A stretch of 64,000 nt of DNA. Source: Roseomonas populi (GTDB lineage Bacteria; Pseudomonadota; Alphaproteobacteria; Acetobacterales; Acetobacteraceae). How positions within the stretch are numbered: the stretch's first letter is position 1; the number at the start of each line of letters is the position of its first letter. The DNA lies in assembly GCF_024594815.1 (NCBI RefSeq), contig NZ_JANJOU010000016.1, forward strand, positions 94,836 through 158,835, read 5' to 3'. Below are positions 42,749 through 51,644 of this stretch, in pieces. The position numbers and the translations under genes are program-made. Under the pieces are notes generated by a model. The model worked only from the letters and a program-made list of their open reading frames with translations, was not told the DNA's origin and did no database searches.

Positions 42749-43734
42749 GCGGAGGAGTGACGACCCGGCGCGGCCTTGTCGCTGGCGGGCTGGCCGCCCG
42801 CTTCCTCTGGCCGGGCAGCACCTCGGCACAGGGGGCCTGGCCGAGCCGTCCGCTGCGCCTCATCGTCCCCTTCCCGCCCGGTGGCGCCTCGGACCTTCTC
42901 GGGCGGCTCATGGCGGATGGGCTGACCGCCCGGCTCGGGCAGCCCGTCGTCGTCGAGAACCGTGGGGGGGCCGCCGGCCTGACCGCCGCCGAGTACGCGT
43001 CCAAGCAACCGGGCGACGGGCATACCCTGCTCCTCGGCACACAGCCGACCCAGGTCTTCAACAAGTTCCTCTACAGCCGCCTTCCCTACGATCCGGACCG
43101 CGACTTCACGCCGCTGAGCACGGTCGCCTCGGTCCCCTACGTGCTGGTGGTCACTCCCGGCCTGCCGGCCGCGGATCTTCCCGGGCTCATCGCCTATGCG
43201 CGCGCCCATCCCGGGCGCCTCAACTACGGCTCCTCCGGCATCGGCGGCGGCATGCACCTGGCCACGCATCTCTTCGCCGAGAGGGCTGGTGGCGACATGG
43301 TGCATGTTCCCTACCGCGGGGCTGCCCCGGCCGTCACCGCCCTGGTACAGGGCGAGGTGCAGCTGATGGTGGATCTGGTGCCGAACAGCCTGCCCCTCGT
43401 GCGGTCCGGCCAGCTCCGTGCCTTCGCGGTGGGGCTGCCGGAACGGACGCCGCTGCTGCCCGGTGTTCCGACCTTCCACGAGCACGGGATCACCGACTTC
43501 GACGTGCCGTCCTGGTTCATCCTCGTCGCCGCCGGGCAGATCCCGCTGGAGGCGGAGGAGCGGCTCCGCGCTGCCGCCGAGGGGACCGTCGCGGACCCCG
43601 CCTTCGCGGCCCGGCTGGAGGCTGTCTCGGCCCAGCCCATGCCGATCTCCGGCCCGGCGCTGCGGGACTTCCTGGCGGAACAGGGCGCGCGCTGGGAGGC
43701 GGTGATCCGCAGCGCGAAGGTCCGGCTGGACTGA
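42745..43734 (+). CDS. Bug/TctC-family binding protein
   Basis: 329 residues from GTG overlapping the monooxygenase stop (GTGA). The signal contains TTRRGLVAGGL and ends TSAQG. Landmarks are WPSRPLRLIVPFPPGGASDLL, VENRGGAAG, VPYRGAAPAVTAL, LPGVPTFHEHG. The usual KWG near the C-terminus is RWEAVIRSAKV. It is tied by overlap to the monooxygenase, an unusual partner for a TctC protein. Confidence 0.92.
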   Translation: MSGGVTTRRGLVAGGLAARFLWPGSTSAQGAWPSRPLRLIVPFPPGGASDLLGRLMADGLTARLGQPVVVENRGGAAGLTAAEYASKQPGDGHTLLLGTQPTQVFNKFLYSRLPYDPDRDFTPLSTVASVPYVLVVTPGLPAADLPGLIAYARAHPGRLNYGSSGIGGGMHLATHLFAERAGGDMVHVPYRGAAPAVTALVQGEVQLMVDLVPNSLPLVRSGQLRAFAVGLPERTPLLPGVPTFHEHGITDFDVPSWFILVAAGQIPLEAEERLRAAAEGTVADPAFAARLEAVSAQPMPISGPALRDFLAEQGARWEAVIRSAKVRLD

Positions 43735-44177
43735 TGATGGCCGGCGAAAGCCTCAGGCCCCGCCGGAGGTGTTCCTGACGCCTCGGGCACCATCTCCAGC
43801 AGGTCCAGCACCGCCCGGCTCAGGCCCGACCGCCGCCATGCGATACTGAATCGGCCCGGACCTCCTGATGGGGGCTGGTCAGGCACCGAGCGCGACTCCT
43901 GCGAGGTGTGCCCGTGATCCCAAACGCCCTTGAGGCAGCATCCCGCCGCTGCGGTCAAAGGTTCGGCGGAAATGGCGCGTCTGATACTGCCGGCGCAGTC
44001 AGGTTGAGGACCTGCCGGGCGGACATCCATGCGCGGGGACCGATCCATGGTGCCCAAGCCGTCACCGGATCCTTTTCAGGCTGAAGCGTTGCTGAGGCGA
44101 CATGCGTGACGCATCCCGCCAGCCCGATGTTGCTTGAACGAGGCACGGGCTGGACACCGCCATGAAGGAACCGAGCA
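43735..44177. other. Intergenic gap, possible LysR C-terminal relic
   Basis: About 440 bases. On the minus strand a frame near 43790-43870 reads FSIAWRRSGLSRAVLDLLEMV, similar to the end of LysR-type regulators, but no HTH or rest of the protein is present. Otherwise I see nothing in it except the AAGGAA ribosome site of the next gene. Confidence 0.35.
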
Positions 44178-45080
44178 GTGACCGTGGAGACGGTGGAATT
44201 CAGCGCCAGGCAGCAGGATGCCGGCGACGGCTCGCCGGGAGCGGTGGCCGCCTTTCCGTACGACCGCATGACCGTGGAGCGCTTCCGGGAGGCATTCCCG
44301 CGGGCGCGGTGGCGCGACGACCTGAAGGCCTGGTTCGTGCCGGGCAAACGGGCCGAACGGCGCCTGACGGCATGGATGGGCCGGGAATGGTCGGGCGTGC
44401 TGGCCTATGCCGACGAGCGCGGCCGCGATGCCTTCGCCTTCGAACCGATCACGAGCCCCTATCTGGAGGCCGCTGACGACCTGGTGGTCCGGACGCCGTA
44501 TTCCCGGACCGTCATCGCCGAGCTGCGGGCGGTTCCATGGGCCCGGTGGGACCCGGCCGAGAAGGCGTGGCGCGTGCCGTTCCGTTCATTCGAGGAGTTG
44601 TACAGGCGCTGGCCCGCCATCGAGGACGCGGCCCGCATGGCCGAGCCTGAGGCCCGACGACGGCGCGAGGAGGAGCGCAAGGCTTCCGCAGAGCACGGGG
44701 ACCGGCGAGCCGAGGCCGCCGAGCGACGCCGGAAGCGGTATCCGGTGGGCGAGGATGCCTCGCCGCCGCTCGACCGCGTTGTGATGACCCATCTGGGATG
44801 CGTGGTATTCGAGGCGATCACCGGCGAGCTTGTGGAGCCCGAGATCGCCGCCCGCTTCTACCCCGGTGTCGTTCCTGACGCCGGGGCGCTGATCTGGGCG
44901 GCGTGGCGCAGGCCGGCCCAGGCCGAGCTGGTTCAGGCCTGGCCCGCGCGGACACCGCCGAGCCCCGCCGAGCTGGCCCGCGGCTGGTGGCAGCCGACCA
45001 TCGAGGTGCTGCGGGAGGAACGCCGCAGCGCAGCATCCCTGGAGCGCGCGCAAGCGACGCGCCGGTCCAGAGCGCCGTGA
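44178..45080 (+). CDS. Hypothetical protein with two HARP-like repeats
   Basis: 300 residues from GTG with AAGGAA seven bases upstream. Two similar segments, about 26-65 (FREAFPRARWRDDLKAWFVP) and 93-140 (LRAVPWARWDPAEKAWRVP), share the R-x-x-P-x-A-R-W-x-x-x-x-K-A-W-x-V-P pattern found in HARP-type domains of annealing helicases. The middle (145-190) is a charged, Arg/Glu-rich helix; the C-terminal third is unknown (THLGCVVFEAITGELV). It may bind DNA or pair with a helicase; function not known. Confidence 0.7.
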   Translation: MTVETVEFSARQQDAGDGSPGAVAAFPYDRMTVERFREAFPRARWRDDLKAWFVPGKRAERRLTAWMGREWSGVLAYADERGRDAFAFEPITSPYLEAADDLVVRTPYSRTVIAELRAVPWARWDPAEKAWRVPFRSFEELYRRWPAIEDAARMAEPEARRRREEERKASAEHGDRRAEAAERRRKRYPVGEDASPPLDRVVMTHLGCVVFEAITGELVEPEIAARFYPGVVPDAGALIWAAWRRPAQAELVQAWPARTPPSPAELARGWWQPTIEVLREERRSAASLERAQATRRSRAP

Positions 45081-45174
45081 GTGTCCGTGCCTTGGGCAGT
45101 GCTGCCCGTGTTGTGGCGCGGCGCGGTGCCTCCTTTCGGTTTCCTTGCGCGGCCGGCCTCTTGTTGCGCAGTCG

Positions 45175-45212
45175 TTGACGACTATTGCGGTAAGATCATA
45201 CTGCAGCGGTAA
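45175..45212 (+). promoter_or_regulatory. Promoter with two GCGGTAA direct repeats
   Basis: TTGACG (45175-45180) and CATACT (45197-45202), 16 bases apart, face the hybrid kinase gene. GCGGTAA occurs at 45187-45193, in the spacer, and at 45206-45212, just after the -10, 19 bases apart. The placement suggests a repressor site. The same heptamer recurs before the helicase gene. Confidence 0.45.
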
Positions 45213-45294
45213 ATCTGGGCAGGAATGGCTGGTCCGCACCCAGCGACGGCCCGTTCCTTCACAGCCCGATGATCGCGAAGGATTGCGGCTGGCC

Positions 45295-47970
45295 ATGCGT
45301 TTCCGCACGCACCTCGCACTCCTGGTCCTCTCGCTGGCCACTCCTCCCCTCGTGCTGGGCAGCGGCTTTCTGCTGCGGGAGGCCCAGGAGAGGCGGTTGG
45401 CCGAGTTGCAAGGCCTGGCGAACCAGGCCCAGGCCCTGGCGGCGGCCGTGGACCAGGAAATCGCGGGGATGCAGAAGGCCGCGGAGGTCATGGCCCTCGC
45501 ACTCACGCCCGAGGAACTGCAGGAGCCGGAGCGGCTTCGGACGCGCTTCCAGTCGATGCTGGCGCTCAACCCCGCTTGGTTCAACGTCGTGCTCCTCCGG
45601 CCCGGTGTTGGCCAGGTCCTGAACACGCTCGCCGCGCCCGGGATGGTGCTGCCGGAGATGAGACCCCCCCCGGTGCCCGGGCTACCCATGCCCGCCGTGT
45701 CCGATCCCTTCATCGGGCGTCTCGCGGGGGCGCCGCTCGTCACCGTCAATGCCCCCATTCCAGCGGCGGGCGAAGCCGGCTGGGTCGTCGGGATCGGGAT
45801 CCGGACGCACCACTTCGAATCGGTCATCGCGTCCGTGCTGCCGGCGGGCGCCCTGGCCGGCGTGGTCGGCGCGAACGGCCGCTTTGTCGCGCACACCTCG
45901 ACGCCGCAGGGCGACCGCACGGCGGCCCTTGCCCCGCCGGAGATCGGCGGCTTCGCCGCCACCGCACGGCCCGGCACCGCCACCACCCTGGAGACGCGCC
46001 GGGTCACGGGCCAGAAAGTCGATGCAGCCCTGCACCGGACCGCCGCGGCGCCCTGGACGGCGGTGGTGGCGCTGCCGCGGGAGGTTATCGATGCGGCGGT
46101 GTGGCGCGCCGTCCGGGGCATCGCCTTGGTCGGCGGCCTCGCCTTGGTGGCAGCCCTCCTCGCGGCAGTGCTCCTCGGCCAGCGTCTCGGCCGGCGCGTG
46201 ACGGCACTGGCCCGCGCGGCCGAGGCGACCGGCCGAGGCGAGGCTGTCCCGGTGCCGGACGGCGTGGCGGAGTTGGATGGCGTGGCCGCGGCGCTGGCCC
46301 GGGCGGCGGCGGAGGTGCGGGCGCGCGAGGCGGAAATCCGCCGCCTCGGCGAGGACCGGCTGCGCCTTGCCCACCAGATCGCGCGCATCGGCAGCTTCGA
46401 CCAGCGGCTCGACGAGCCGGCCGCGGTGGTCACGCCCGAGTACGCCGCCATCTCGGGCCTGCCGGACGGAACCACGACGGACACCCGCCCGGCCGCGATG
46501 GCCCGCGTCCACCCGGAGGACCGCGCCGCCCACGAGAGGATGGTGCGGGAGGCGCTGGAAGGGGATGCTTCCGGCTACGAGGCGGAGTTCCGCATCGTCC
46601 GGCCCTCTGACGGCGCGGTCCGGCGGATTGCCTGCCGGGCCGAGATCCGGCGCGGCCCGGGCGGGCGCGCCAGGAGGCTGATCGGGGTGATCCGCGACGT
46701 GACGGAGGAGCGCGCGGCCGCGGAAGGCCTTCGCCGGCTGAACGCGGAGCTCGAGGCCCGCGTGCGCGAGGAAGTGGCGGCGCGGCAGGCCGCCCAGGTC
46801 CGGGCGGCGCAGGCGGAACGGATGCAGGCGCTCGGGCAGCTCGCGGGCGGCATCGCCCACGACTTCAACAACGTCCTGCAGGCGGTGCAGGGCGGCGCGG
46901 CCCTGATCGAGCGGCGCCCGGGCGACGCGGCCGGGGTCCGCCGCCTCGCCCGCATGATGCTGGACGCGACCGGGCGCGGCGTGACGGTGACGCGGCGCCT
47001 GCTCTCCTTCGCGCGACGGGACGAGCTGCGGGCCGAGCCGGTCGAGCCCTCCCCGCTGCTGGCAGGATTGTGCGAGGTCCTGGCGCATACGCTCGGCGCC
47101 GAGATCGCCTGCCGGCACGAGGTGGCGCCCGGCACGCCCCCGCTGCTCGCCGACAAGGGGCAGCTCGAGACCGTTCTGGTGAACCTTGCCAGCAACGCGC
47201 GCGACGCGATGCCGCAGGGCGGAACCCTGACCATCTCCGCGGAGGAGGCGGTCCTGGAGGGCGGCTCCGGCCCGGCGGGGCTCTTGCCCGGGCGCTATGT
47301 CCGGATCACCGCCCGGGACACGGGGACCGGCATGGATCCGGCAACCGTCGCCCGCCTCGGCGAGCCCTTCTTCACGACGAAGCCGAGGGGCGCGGGCACC
47401 GGGCTTGGCCTTTCCATGGCGAAGGGCTTCGCGGAGCAGTCCGGCGGTGCACTGACTGTGGAGAGCGCGCCCGGGAAGGGCACCGTGGTCTCCCTCTGGC
47501 TTCCGCCTGCACCCCGTACGGCCGAGGCGCCCCCGCCCGATGCGGATCCGGCGGCGGCCGGCGCGGAGGGAAGCGCCGCAAGCCCGCATCGCGTGCTCGT
47601 CGTCGATGACGAGCCAATCGTGCGCGAGGTGCTCTCGGGCATGCTGGAAGCGGCCGGCTATGCCGTGCTGACGGCGGAGGGCGGCGCGGAGGCCCTGCAG
47701 CTGCTGGATGCGGGCGAGGCCGTGGACGTGCTGGTCAGCGACCTGTCCATGCCGGGGATGGGCGGTGTCGCCCTCATCGAAGCAGCGCAGGCGCGGCGGC
47801 CTTCCCTCCCGGCCGTCCTGCTGACGGGCTATGCCGGGGACGGGGCCTCCATCGCCATCAGCGGCGCGCTCTCCGGCACCTACTCCCTCCTGCGGAAGCC
47901 GGTGGGGGAGGCGCAGCTGATCGAGCGGATTGAGGCCCTGATGGCCGTGCAGGAGACAGCCCAGGGCTGA
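45295..47970 (+). CDS. Hybrid sensor histidine kinase with C-terminal receiver
   Basis: 891 residues from the ATG giving MRFRTHLALLVLS. TM1 about 7-25, a periplasmic sensor region (26-270, Cache-like), TM2 about 272-295, HAMP, PAS/PAC (about 355-475), a coiled coil, then HisKA with H522 in GGIAHDFNN, HATPase with NLASNARDAM, DTGTGMD and GAGTGLGLS, and a receiver domain (about 765-885) with VVDDEP, D816 in VSDLSMPG, and LLRKPVG. Signals probably include periplasmic carboxylates or amino acids. No response regulator with an output domain is adjacent, so its downstream partner is elsewhere. Confidence 0.92.
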   Translation: MRFRTHLALLVLSLATPPLVLGSGFLLREAQERRLAELQGLANQAQALAAAVDQEIAGMQKAAEVMALALTPEELQEPERLRTRFQSMLALNPAWFNVVLLRPGVGQVLNTLAAPGMVLPEMRPPPVPGLPMPAVSDPFIGRLAGAPLVTVNAPIPAAGEAGWVVGIGIRTHHFESVIASVLPAGALAGVVGANGRFVAHTSTPQGDRTAALAPPEIGGFAATARPGTATTLETRRVTGQKVDAALHRTAAAPWTAVVALPREVIDAAVWRAVRGIALVGGLALVAALLAAVLLGQRLGRRVTALARAAEATGRGEAVPVPDGVAELDGVAAALARAAAEVRAREAEIRRLGEDRLRLAHQIARIGSFDQRLDEPAAVVTPEYAAISGLPDGTTTDTRPAAMARVHPEDRAAHERMVREALEGDASGYEAEFRIVRPSDGAVRRIACRAEIRRGPGGRARRLIGVIRDVTEERAAAEGLRRLNAELEARVREEVAARQAAQVRAAQAERMQALGQLAGGIAHDFNNVLQAVQGGAALIERRPGDAAGVRRLARMMLDATGRGVTVTRRLLSFARRDELRAEPVEPSPLLAGLCEVLAHTLGAEIACRHEVAPGTPPLLADKGQLETVLVNLASNARDAMPQGGTLTISAEEAVLEGGSGPAGLLPGRYVRITARDTGTGMDPATVARLGEPFFTTKPRGAGTGLGLSMAKGFAEQSGGALTVESAPGKGTVVSLWLPPAPRTAEAPPPDADPAAAGAEGSAASPHRVLVVDDEPIVREVLSGMLEAAGYAVLTAEGGAEALQLLDAGEAVDVLVSDLSMPGMGGVALIEAAQARRPSLPAVLLTGYAGDGASIAISGALSGTYSLLRKPVGEAQLIERIEALMAVQETAQG

Positions 47971-48044
47971 ACGGTGCCGCCGCCGCGCCCAGCCCGCAGC
48001 TCGATGGCCACGGTCGTGGGCGTCTCCACCGGGGTAAATCGCCC

Positions 48045-49778
48045 CTATGCGTTGATGGCCTCGGTGCTGGGCGCCGGGACCGCATCGGCTGCGCCGGCCA
48101 TGTGCCGGGCGGCGATCCAGCCGAAGGTGAGTGCCGGCCCGAGCGTGATGCCGCCCCCGGGGTAGTTGCCGCCCATGATGCTCGCCATGTCGTTGCCCGC
48201 CGCGTAGAGGCCGGTGATAGGCTGTCCCGCCTCGTCCAGCACCTGCGCGTTCCCGTTGGATCGCAGCCCGGCGAAGGTGCCGAGGTCGCCCACGACCACC
48301 TCGACCGCGTAGAACGGCCCCTTCGCGATCGGCGCCAGGCAGGGGTTGGGCTGGAACTCGGGATCACCGTTGAAGCGGTTGTAGGCGGTGGAGCCCTTGC
48401 CGAAGGCGCGGTCCTCGCCGCCCTCGATGTCGCGGTTCCACTCCGCCACCGTCGCCTCCAGCCCTGCCGCGTCGATGCCGGCGTTGCGCGCCAGCTCCGC
48501 GATCGTTCGGCCGGTCTTGAGATAGCCGGAGCGAATGTTGGGCCCGACAGGGACGGGGAAGGGCTTCACGAAGCCCAGGCCGAAGCGGCGCAGGAAGGGC
48601 TGGTCCACCACCAGGAAGGCGCGCGCCCCCTCCCCCGGCCCCGTGCTGGCGAAAAGGGCCTGGATGAAGTCGTGGTAAGAGTTCGCCTCGTTCACGAAGC
48701 GCCGGCCATTCGGCAGAACGGCGATGAGGCCGGGCTTCGCGCGGTCGATGAAGTGGGGGAACACGCCCCAGCCACCATCCTTCCGCGGCACGCGGGAAAC
48801 GGGCACCCAGGCCGCGGCATTGGGGTAGCCCTGCTCCACCACGGCGCCTGCCCCCTCCCCCAGGCGCAAGCCATCGCCGGTGTTGCCGGCAGGTGCCGGC
48901 GAGTAGTGGCCGGTGTTGTCGCGGTCGTGCGGGAACATGGCGCGGCGGCGCTCCTTGTCCTGCGGGAAGCCGCCGGCGGCGAGGACCACGCCGCGCCGGG
49001 TGCGGACGCGGATCTCCCCGCCCTCGTGCCGCACCACCGCGCCGCGCACCGCGCCGCCCTCCCGCTCCAGCCGGATGGCCGGGGAATCCGTCCAGACCTG
49101 CACGCCGCGGTCCAGCGCGCTGCGGAACAGCCGGGCGGCCAGGGCGTTGCCGTTGGTCAGCAGCATGCCCCGCCCGTTCAGGAGCAGGTCGCGCGCGTGG
49201 GAGGTGAGGCGGCCCGCGACGTAGGCGGCCGAGGCGACGGAGCGAGTGGCGTTGAAGAAGTGCTTCAGCTCCGGGCCGGAGCCTACCATGAGCCCGACGA
49301 AGGTCAGCTCCGGCAGGGGCGGGCGCAGGCGCTTCAGCTCCTTCCCCAGCCCCTGGGCGCGGTAGGGCTGCGCCTTGATGGAGCGCCCGCCGGAGCGGCC
49401 GCCTGGCGCTGTGGGATGGTAGTCCGAGAAGGCGGAAGCGGGCTCGAACTTCAGTTCCGTCTCGCGGTCGAAGAAGTCCACCGCCTCTGGCCCGGCCGCG
49501 AGGAAGGCGTCCACCGCGTCGGCGTTGAAGTGGTTCCCCGCCTCGTGCCGCAGATAGGTGCGGGCGTCCTCGGCACTGTCCTCAATGCCGTCGCGGCGGG
49601 AAACCGGGTTGTTCGGCACCCAGAGGAAGCCGCCGGAGACGGCGGTGGTGCCGCCGACATAGGGCTCCTTCTCCGCCACGATCACCGAGAAGCCGCGGGC
49701 AGCAGCCGCCACCGCCGCCGAGAGGCCGCCCGCGCCGGAGCCGACCACCAGCACGTCGCATTCCACCGTGTCGGTCAT
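48045..49778 (-). CDS. FAD-dependent dehydrogenase (3-ketosteroid delta1-dehydrogenase-like)
   Basis: 577 residues. The FAD motif is VVGSGAGGLSAAVAAAARG, followed by GGTTAVSGGFLWVPNN; the C-terminal end has GLYAAGNDMASIMGGNYPGGGITLG. It is a clear paralog of the protein at 33878-35596. The ATG overlaps the stop of the OYE gene, making it the last gene of the SDR-EthD-OYE-FAD operon. Together with an OYE it suggests redox adjustment of ring or enone double bonds. Confidence 0.9.
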   Translation of the reverse strand: MTDTVECDVLVVGSGAGGLSAAVAAAARGFSVIVAEKEPYVGGTTAVSGGFLWVPNNPVSRRDGIEDSAEDARTYLRHEAGNHFNADAVDAFLAAGPEAVDFFDRETELKFEPASAFSDYHPTAPGGRSGGRSIKAQPYRAQGLGKELKRLRPPLPELTFVGLMVGSGPELKHFFNATRSVASAAYVAGRLTSHARDLLLNGRGMLLTNGNALAARLFRSALDRGVQVWTDSPAIRLEREGGAVRGAVVRHEGGEIRVRTRRGVVLAAGGFPQDKERRRAMFPHDRDNTGHYSPAPAGNTGDGLRLGEGAGAVVEQGYPNAAAWVPVSRVPRKDGGWGVFPHFIDRAKPGLIAVLPNGRRFVNEANSYHDFIQALFASTGPGEGARAFLVVDQPFLRRFGLGFVKPFPVPVGPNIRSGYLKTGRTIAELARNAGIDAAGLEATVAEWNRDIEGGEDRAFGKGSTAYNRFNGDPEFQPNPCLAPIAKGPFYAVEVVVGDLGTFAGLRSNGNAQVLDEAGQPITGLYAAGNDMASIMGGNYPGGGITLGPALTFGWIAARHMAGAADAVPAPSTEAINA

Positions 49779-50962
49779 GCCGTTTCCCTTTGTTCCCGAT
49801 GGACGCCCCGCGCCACGGCCTGCCGGCGCGCGCGCAGGGTCTCGCCCATCTGTTGTTCACGCTTCGCCAGCCAGACGCCGTGGCGTTCCGGCCAGTCCGC
49901 GTAGTCGTCCTCGATACCAAGCTGCTCCGCCGCCCGGCGCGGCCAGTAGGGGTCGCGCAGCGCCTCTCGCGCGATGGCCACCAGATCGGCCTGGCCCGCC
50001 CGTAGGATCGCCTCGGCCTGGGGGCCGTCCAGGATCATGCCGACGGCCTGGGTGGTGATCTCCGCGCCGCGGCGGATCGCCTCGGCGAAGCCGGTCTGAA
50101 AGCCGGGGCCGCGGGGCACCGTGATGCGCCTCGTCTCCTCCGTCAGCCCGCCGGAGGAGACGTCGATCACATCCACGCCGGCATCCTTCAGCGCCCGCGC
50201 GAAGAGGACGGAATCCTCGATTTCCCAGCCGCCCTCCGCGCCGTCCACGGCGGAGATCCGGCAGAAGAGCGGCTTCCCCGCCGGCCATTCGGCGCGCACG
50301 CGGGCGGCGATCTCCAGCGGCAGCCGCATCCTACCCTCTAGCCCTCCGCCATAGGCATCGCTGCGGCGGTTGGAGAGGGGCGAGAGGAAGCTGGCGGCGA
50401 GGTAGCCGTGGCCGAAGTGCAGTTCCACCACGTCGAAATCCGCCGCTGCGGCCCGGCGGGCGGCGGCGGCGAAATCTTCCGCCACGCGGGAGATGGTGGC
50501 CCCGTCCATCGCCTCCGGCACACTCCATTCCGGCCCGGCGGCGATGGCGCTGGGGCCGATGCGCGGCCAGCCCTGCGCGGCCAGTTCATTCGCCGTGAAG
50601 GCGCGCCCGCCGTGCCACAACGGCTGGCTGCCCGCCTTGCGGCCGGCATGGGCCAGTTGCACGCCGATGGCCGATCCCTGGCCGTGGACGAAATCCACCA
50701 CCCGCCGCAGCGGCGCGACCTGCGCATCGGCCCAGAGGCCGAGATCGGCGGTCCCGATCCGCCCTTCCGGCGAGACGGCTGTGCTCTCCGTCAGGATCAG
50801 CCCCGCGCCGCCGAGCGCGAATTTCCCGAGATGGACGAGGTGCCAGTCCGTGGCGAGGCCATCCTCGCCGGCGTGCTGGCACATGGGGGAGATGACGATG
50901 CGGTTCCGCAGCCGCAGCCCGCGGATCTCGATGGGGGAGAGAAGGAGGGGCCAATCCGCCAT
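49775..50962 (-). CDS. NADH:flavin oxidoreductase, Old Yellow Enzyme family
   Basis: 395 residues from the ATG overlapping the EthD stop; the frame stays open upstream but within the EthD gene. FMN-barrel landmarks: RNRIVISPMCQHAGEDGLATDWHLVHLGKFA (quoted in part), GVQLAHAGRKAG with the substrate-binding His, FDVVELHFGHGYLAASFLSP, and LVAIAREALRDPYWP at the phosphate end. The CQ cysteine and YqjM-like segments place it among thermophilic-like OYEs. It reduces activated C=C bonds. The HFGHG motif replaces the more usual HxAHGYL but retains the core. Confidence 0.93.
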   Translation of the reverse strand: MADWPLLLSPIEIRGLRLRNRIVISPMCQHAGEDGLATDWHLVHLGKFALGGAGLILTESTAVSPEGRIGTADLGLWADAQVAPLRRVVDFVHGQGSAIGVQLAHAGRKAGSQPLWHGGRAFTANELAAQGWPRIGPSAIAAGPEWSVPEAMDGATISRVAEDFAAAARRAAAADFDVVELHFGHGYLAASFLSPLSNRRSDAYGGGLEGRMRLPLEIAARVRAEWPAGKPLFCRISAVDGAEGGWEIEDSVLFARALKDAGVDVIDVSSGGLTEETRRITVPRGPGFQTGFAEAIRRGAEITTQAVGMILDGPQAEAILRAGQADLVAIAREALRDPYWPRRAAEQLGIEDDYADWPERHGVWLAKREQQMGETLRARRQAVARGVHREQRETA

Positions 50963-51639
50963 CACACCACCCTGCGGACCTCGACCAGGAAGGTCGTGAT
51001 CTCCGCGATGAAGTCCAGCGCGTGGCGCTGCGACACTTCCGCGGCGGGGGAGGAGAAGGCGGCCTTCAGGTCGTCGACGCTGCGGAACCACATCTCCACC
51101 ACGCCATCCACCGGCAGGGCATCGTAATCCGTGCTCCCACCTGCCTGGCGCGCGACCACGAGGTTCTGCGTGTAGCCGGCGAGGGCGGGGAAGCGGCCCA
51201 CCGCCTGGGCGTGGAAGCCGAACCATTCCTCACGGAAGCGCTCCGCGCTGATGTCCGGGCGGCGGCGCAGCAGGGACATGCGCTTCACCAATGGCCCATC
51301 GGCCACCGGCACCACCGGGTTGGGTTCCGTTACCAGGATGCCGCGCAGCACGGCGAAGCGGTCATTGTCCGGCCCAATCGGGGCCATGTCAGGCGAGGCG
51401 GCGGCCGTGCCCATCGCGGCGCGGCTGTCGAAGGTCAGGTGGGAGATGCCGTCCAGCGCCCAGGCGCCTCGCGCGTGGTCGATGGCGAGCTGGGAGCGGT
51501 CGGTGACCAGGTTCTGCTCGTAGCGCCGCAGCCCCGGGAGGCGCGCGGCGAGCGGACCGTGGACGTCGCGCCAGTAGCGGCTGAATTCCGCTGGCGGGAC
51601 ATCCGGCCGCCGTTCCAGCAAGCCCATGCGGACGATCAT
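50962..51639 (-). CDS. EthD domain protein, two tandem domains
   Basis: 225 residues containing two EthD-type ferredoxin-like repeats: MGLLERRPDVPPAEFSRYWRDVHGPLA (about 5-32) and MSLLRRRPDISAERFREEWFGFHAQAV (about 120-146), each followed by a P-GL-RY-QNLV or PALAGYTQNLV strand. The two repeats normally dimerise as separate chains, here fused. EthD-like proteins occur in catabolic clusters and some act as lactone isomerases or decyclases. The stop overlaps the OYE start. Confidence 0.9.
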   Translation of the reverse strand: MIVRMGLLERRPDVPPAEFSRYWRDVHGPLAARLPGLRRYEQNLVTDRSQLAIDHARGAWALDGISHLTFDSRAAMGTAAASPDMAPIGPDNDRFAVLRGILVTEPNPVVPVADGPLVKRMSLLRRRPDISAERFREEWFGFHAQAVGRFPALAGYTQNLVVARQAGGSTDYDALPVDGVVEMWFRSVDDLKAAFSSPAAEVSQRHALDFIAEITTFLVEVRRVV

Positions 51640-51644
51640 GGCCG

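Noticed and set aside
44586..46484. Long minus-strand frame opposite the HARP-like and kinase genes
   Set aside because: Low-complexity serine/arginine-rich translation without ribosome site; the plus strand has clear kinase domains.
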